Source: Candidatus Brocadiia bacterium (GTDB taxonomy: Bacteria; Planctomycetota; MHYJ01; WSZJ01). Taken from it: a DNA stretch of 6,927 bases. Numbering within the stretch: the stretch's first letter is position 1; every line of letters starts with the position of its first letter. The stretch is taken from the NCBI GenBank assembly GCA_013360825.1, contig JABWAY010000221.1, positions 1-6,927 of the forward strand, in the 5' to 3' direction. The translations under genes were made by a program, and so were the position numbers. Shown here one piece after another: positions 5,051 to 6,927 of the stretch. The notes below the pieces were generated by a model, which saw nothing but the letters and a program-made list of their open reading frames with translations, was not told the DNA's origin and made no database searches.

Positions 5051-5938
5051 TCAGGCCAGCAGGGAGTGCTGCTTCTTCACCTGCTCCGCCCAAGCCGCCC
5101 CGCTCCCGCCGAGGCGGTGCACCACGTACGCGGGTTCCATCACCTCCACCAGCTCCTTCAGCGGCGCGCTCACCCACGGCTGCTGGGCGTTGACCGCGCG
5201 GTCGAATTCCTTCGCATACTTCTGGATCTCCGCCGGATCGGTCGAGGCCCGCACCCTCCGCACCAGTTCGCTGGCGACCGGCGCCGCCCCGGGCCGGTTG
5301 AGGACCAGGGACCGGATTTTCCCGGTGAGCTTCCCGAGCGACTTCGCGAAATTTCGAAGCCGCCGCATGTCCGCCTGCTCCGTCGTCGTCCCGCCCAGCG
5401 TCAGGAGATACTTGCCGACGTCGAAAGAGAACCCGACCCGCGGGTGCTTGAACTTCGTCAGCAGATGCTCCGCCAGCCGCGGCTCGTTCCAGCGCAGCCC
5501 CGCGTGCCAGGTGTTCTCGAACAGGATCTCGTACCCAAGGTCCTTCTCCCCCGCCGCCAGGTACACCCACTCCAGCAGCGCCTCCAGCACATCATAGTCC
5601 GAATACGGGTGCCGGCTGCTCAGGATCCCCTCCGGCGTCCCGTGCGACGCCCGGATCACCACATACTTCACCCGCAGCCGCCGCGCTTCCTCCAGCCCCG
5701 TCGTCAGGTGCTCGACATACTGCTCGCGGGTCGGCACGGTCGGGAGCAGCCGCGCCGCCTCCGGAAGGCCCATCCACGCCTCGCGCCAGCAGATCGGCAT
5801 CGCCAGCACCAGCCCGGCCGTCCCGGGAGGCGCACCGGCCGTGTTGTCCGGCCCGCACTGCGCCTCGATGCCGTCCAGCCCGACATCCGGATACGCCGGC
5901 GAGTCCTTGGCCGCGGGCACGCTTGCAAGTGTGATCAC
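5051..5938 (-). CDS. Sugar phosphate isomerase/epimerase-like TIM-barrel protein (divergent)
   Basis: The 295-residue product looks like a xylose-isomerase-like TIM barrel (AP endonuclease 2 superfamily). The strand order is visible: LDGIEAQCG (21-29), LVLAMPICW (43-51), VKYVVIRASHG (90-100), YEILFENTWHAG (136-147) and VGFSFDVGKYL (168-178). Glu141 and Asp173 sit where two metal ligands lie in family enzymes. The expected later His and Glu ligands are not evident, and the usual DxGH is DVGK here. The substrate is unknown and catalysis uncertain. The start is GTG at 5938, whose GTGA overlaps the stop of the glycosyltransferase gene; a GGAGAGGA ribosome binding site (5950-5957) lies 11 bases upstream, across a run of nine C. 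A GTG seven codons in is an alternative. The frame stays open far upstream through the glycosyltransferase gene, but that part is not homologous in character. The two genes probably form one transcript. Confidence 0.82.
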   Translation of the reverse strand: MITLASVPAAKDSPAYPDVGLDGIEAQCGPDNTAGAPPGTAGLVLAMPICWREAWMGLPEAARLLPTVPTREQYVEHLTTGLEEARRLRVKYVVIRASHGTPEGILSSRHPYSDYDVLEALLEWVYLAAGEKDLGYEILFENTWHAGLRWNEPRLAEHLLTKFKHPRVGFSFDVGKYLLTLGGTTTEQADMRRLRNFAKSLGKLTGKIRSLVLNRPGAAPVASELVRRVRASTDPAEIQKYAKEFDRAVNAQQPWVSAPLKELVEVMEPAYVVHRLGGSGAAWAEQVKKQHSLLA

Positions 5939-6693
5939 AGGGGGGGGGTTCCTCTCCAGTCGGGATGACGGATCATGCAGTAGTACACCACGATACGCAG
6001 AAACCGGATCGTGTCGATGATCGGACGGATCTTCGACTTGATCGTGGCCTGGTAGATCGTCCGCACGGGGATCGAGCTGATCCGGTACCCGTTCCGCGCG
6101 ACCTGGATCGCGATTTCGCTCTCGGCGTCGTAGCGCGACGTCTTGACCCGCAGCCGGCTCAGGCACTCCCGGCTGTACAGCCGGAACCCGCATTGCGGAT
6201 CCGGAATCCGGTACCCCGCCAGCGTGCTCACCGTCGTCCCCATCAGCCGGTTCACCGCCAGCCGCGCCGCGGGCATCGTCTTCACGTCCGTCATCCGGTT
6301 CCCGAAAACCGCATGCTCCCCCGCCCGCCACCGCTCGATGAACCTCGGGATCTCGTCCGTGTCGTGCTGCCCGTCCCCGTCCAGACAGATCGCCGCCCGG
6401 TACCCGGACCGAAGCGCCCACCGGAATCCCGTCACGAGCGCCGCGCCCTTGCCGGCATTCACCGCCTTGGGCAGCACCCACGCCCCCGCCCGCGAGGCGA
6501 CATCGACCGTCCCGTCGCGCGACCCGTCGTCCACCACCACCACCGGCAGATGCCGCGCCGCCCCCCTCACCACCGCCTCGATGTGCCGCTCTTCGTTGTA
6601 GGCGCAGACGATCGCCACCGCATCCGTCACGGGAGGCGCGACCGGAGGTCGAAAGCGCGGGGCGATGACCGGGGCGTCGAGAGCAGGGGTCAT
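5935..6693 (-). CDS. Family 2 glycosyltransferase (DPM1/DPG-synthase-like)
   Basis: This 252-residue GT-A fold enzyme resembles polyprenyl-phosphate sugar transferases such as dolichol-phosphate mannosyl- or glucosyltransferase. These move a sugar from a nucleotide donor to a lipid phosphate at the cytoplasmic membrane face. Motifs in order are VCAYNEE (29-35), VVDDGSRDGT (53-62), NAGKG (79-83), the DxD-type metal site DGDGQHD (105-111) and DPQCGFRLY (165-173). RVKTSRYDAESEIAIQ follows, typical of this clade. No C-terminal membrane helices are present, so it is a stand-alone catalytic domain. The ATG at 6693 adds about 25 Pro/Ala-rich residues before the first strand. No ribosome binding site precedes it, so internal GTG codons at Val22 and Val26 are conceivable starts. 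The next gene begins within its stop codon. The exact sugar donor and acceptor cannot be read from sequence. Confidence 0.93.
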   Translation of the reverse strand: MTPALDAPVIAPRFRPPVAPPVTDAVAIVCAYNEERHIEAVVRGAARHLPVVVVDDGSRDGTVDVASRAGAWVLPKAVNAGKGAALVTGFRWALRSGYRAAICLDGDGQHDTDEIPRFIERWRAGEHAVFGNRMTDVKTMPAARLAVNRLMGTTVSTLAGYRIPDPQCGFRLYSRECLSRLRVKTSRYDAESEIAIQVARNGYRISSIPVRTIYQATIKSKIRPIIDTIRFLRIVVYYCMIRHPDWRGTPPL

Positions 6694-6701
6694 TGGGGGG
6701 A

Positions 6702-6707
6702 AGTGTA
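6702..6707 (-). promoter_or_regulatory. Possible -10 box for the glycosyltransferase unit
   Basis: On the minus strand this reads TACACT (4 of 6 matches to TATAAT), ending 8 bases before the ATG at 6693. No convincing -35 box is found at the expected distance. A separate promoter is likely because a strong terminator lies just upstream (6761-6799). Its position would give a near-leaderless mRNA. Confidence 0.3.
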
Positions 6708-6760
6708 GCCTGCGATCCGGCGGTTCGGCAGAAGTTCGAGGAATCTGCGGCAGGAGCGGC

Positions 6761-6799
6761 GAAAAAAGAACCGGGCCCCGGGGGTTTCCCGGGGCCCGG
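6761..6799 (-). terminator. Strong intrinsic terminator of the right-edge gene
   Basis: The stem is 12 bp and perfect (CCGGGCCCCGGG at 6771-6782 with its complement at 6788-6799) around a 5-base loop. On the minus strand it is followed by TTCTTTTTTC (6770-6761), a classical U-tract. It lies 25 bases after the TAG of the minus-strand gene entering from the right. It is the only textbook Rho-independent terminator in the window and insulates the glycosyltransferase unit. Confidence 0.88.
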
Positions 6800-6824
6800 C
6801 GGAAGTCACTGGATGGCCCTTCGA

Positions 6825-6927
6825 CTAATCGCGGACCCGGACCTGGAGACGCTCGGAGAAGCCGCCGCCGGAGCCGGAACCGTACGCCTTCGTCCAGAAC
6901 ACCATCGCCCCCGAGAGCGTCTCGCAG
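6825..6927 (-). CDS. Unrecognised protein, C-terminal fragment (cut by right window edge)
   Basis: The last 33 codons and a TAG stop (6827-6825) of a minus-strand gene are present. The fragment reads CETLSGAMVFWTKAYGSGSG followed by GGFSERLQVRVRD. The alternation of hydrophobic and polar residues and the Gly/Ser-rich turn suggest two beta strands, as at the end of a beta-sandwich or secreted domain, but I recognise no family. Coding status rests on the correctly oriented strong terminator 25 bases downstream and on the in-frame stop. Both its start and its main domain lie outside the window. Confidence 0.68.
   Translation of the reverse strand, partial: CETLSGAMVFWTKAYGSGSGGGFSERLQVRVRD

Noticed and set aside
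3474..5570. 698-codon minus-strand open frame over the regulator, pcm and the tRNA
   Set aside because: It crosses a clear tRNA gene and two conserved plus-strand genes, and its Arg/Pro-rich product has no recognisable domain.
5939..6481. Upstream continuation of the TIM-barrel frame, suggesting a 476-residue protein
   Set aside because: This part lies antiphase inside the conserved glycosyltransferase gene and is Gly/Arg/Asp-rich. The GTG at 5938 with GTGA overlap is a better start.

Overview
The window is GC-rich bacterial chromosome, dense with housekeeping genes. It shows no phage, transposon, CRISPR or defence signature. The order coaE-rho, two predicted lipoproteins, and mostly Shine-Dalgarno-poor gene starts would suit the PVC superphylum (coaE-rho adjacency is known in Chlamydiae). 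A Verrucomicrobiota, Kiritimatiellota or Lentisphaerota-like member is the best guess. This is inference from gene order and composition, not a phylogeny.

Layout. At 1-161 (-) lies the N-terminus of a lipoprotein, cut by the left edge and preceded by a strong ribosome binding site. A 245-base divergent region (162-406) holds a 20-bp perfect palindrome, several C-runs and a good sigma70-type promoter. This promoter drives coaE (407-1009, TTG start), followed 21 bases later by rho (start at 1031, ends 2371). Convergent to rho is a second, unrecognised lipoprotein gene (2443-3477, -). Across a 110-base divergent region begins a SufR-like winged-helix regulator with a cysteine cluster (3588-4232, +). 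It overlaps the start of pcm, protein-L-isoaspartate O-methyltransferase (4229-4876), by ATGA. A tRNA-Pro(CGG) gene with its own promoter follows (4938-5012). On the minus strand are a family 2 glycosyltransferase (5935-6693) and, overlapping its stop by GTGA, a divergent xylose-isomerase-like TIM-barrel protein (5051-5938). At the right edge is the C-terminus of an unrecognised minus-strand gene (6825-6927) with a very strong intrinsic terminator (6761-6799).

How the genes fit together. coaE (last step of CoA synthesis) and rho (transcription termination) look co-transcribed. The regulator and pcm look translationally coupled, which hints at redox or Fe-S responsive control of protein repair. 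The glycosyltransferase and the TIM-barrel protein look like a two-gene unit acting on a lipid-linked or nucleotide sugar.

I found no convincing new system. The observations most worth a second look are the regulator-pcm coupling, the C9 tract at the glycosyltransferase/TIM-barrel junction where one extra base would fuse the two frames, the apparent loss of metal ligands in the TIM-barrel protein, and the recurring pattern of a -10-like box immediately upstream of start codons that lack a ribosome binding site.
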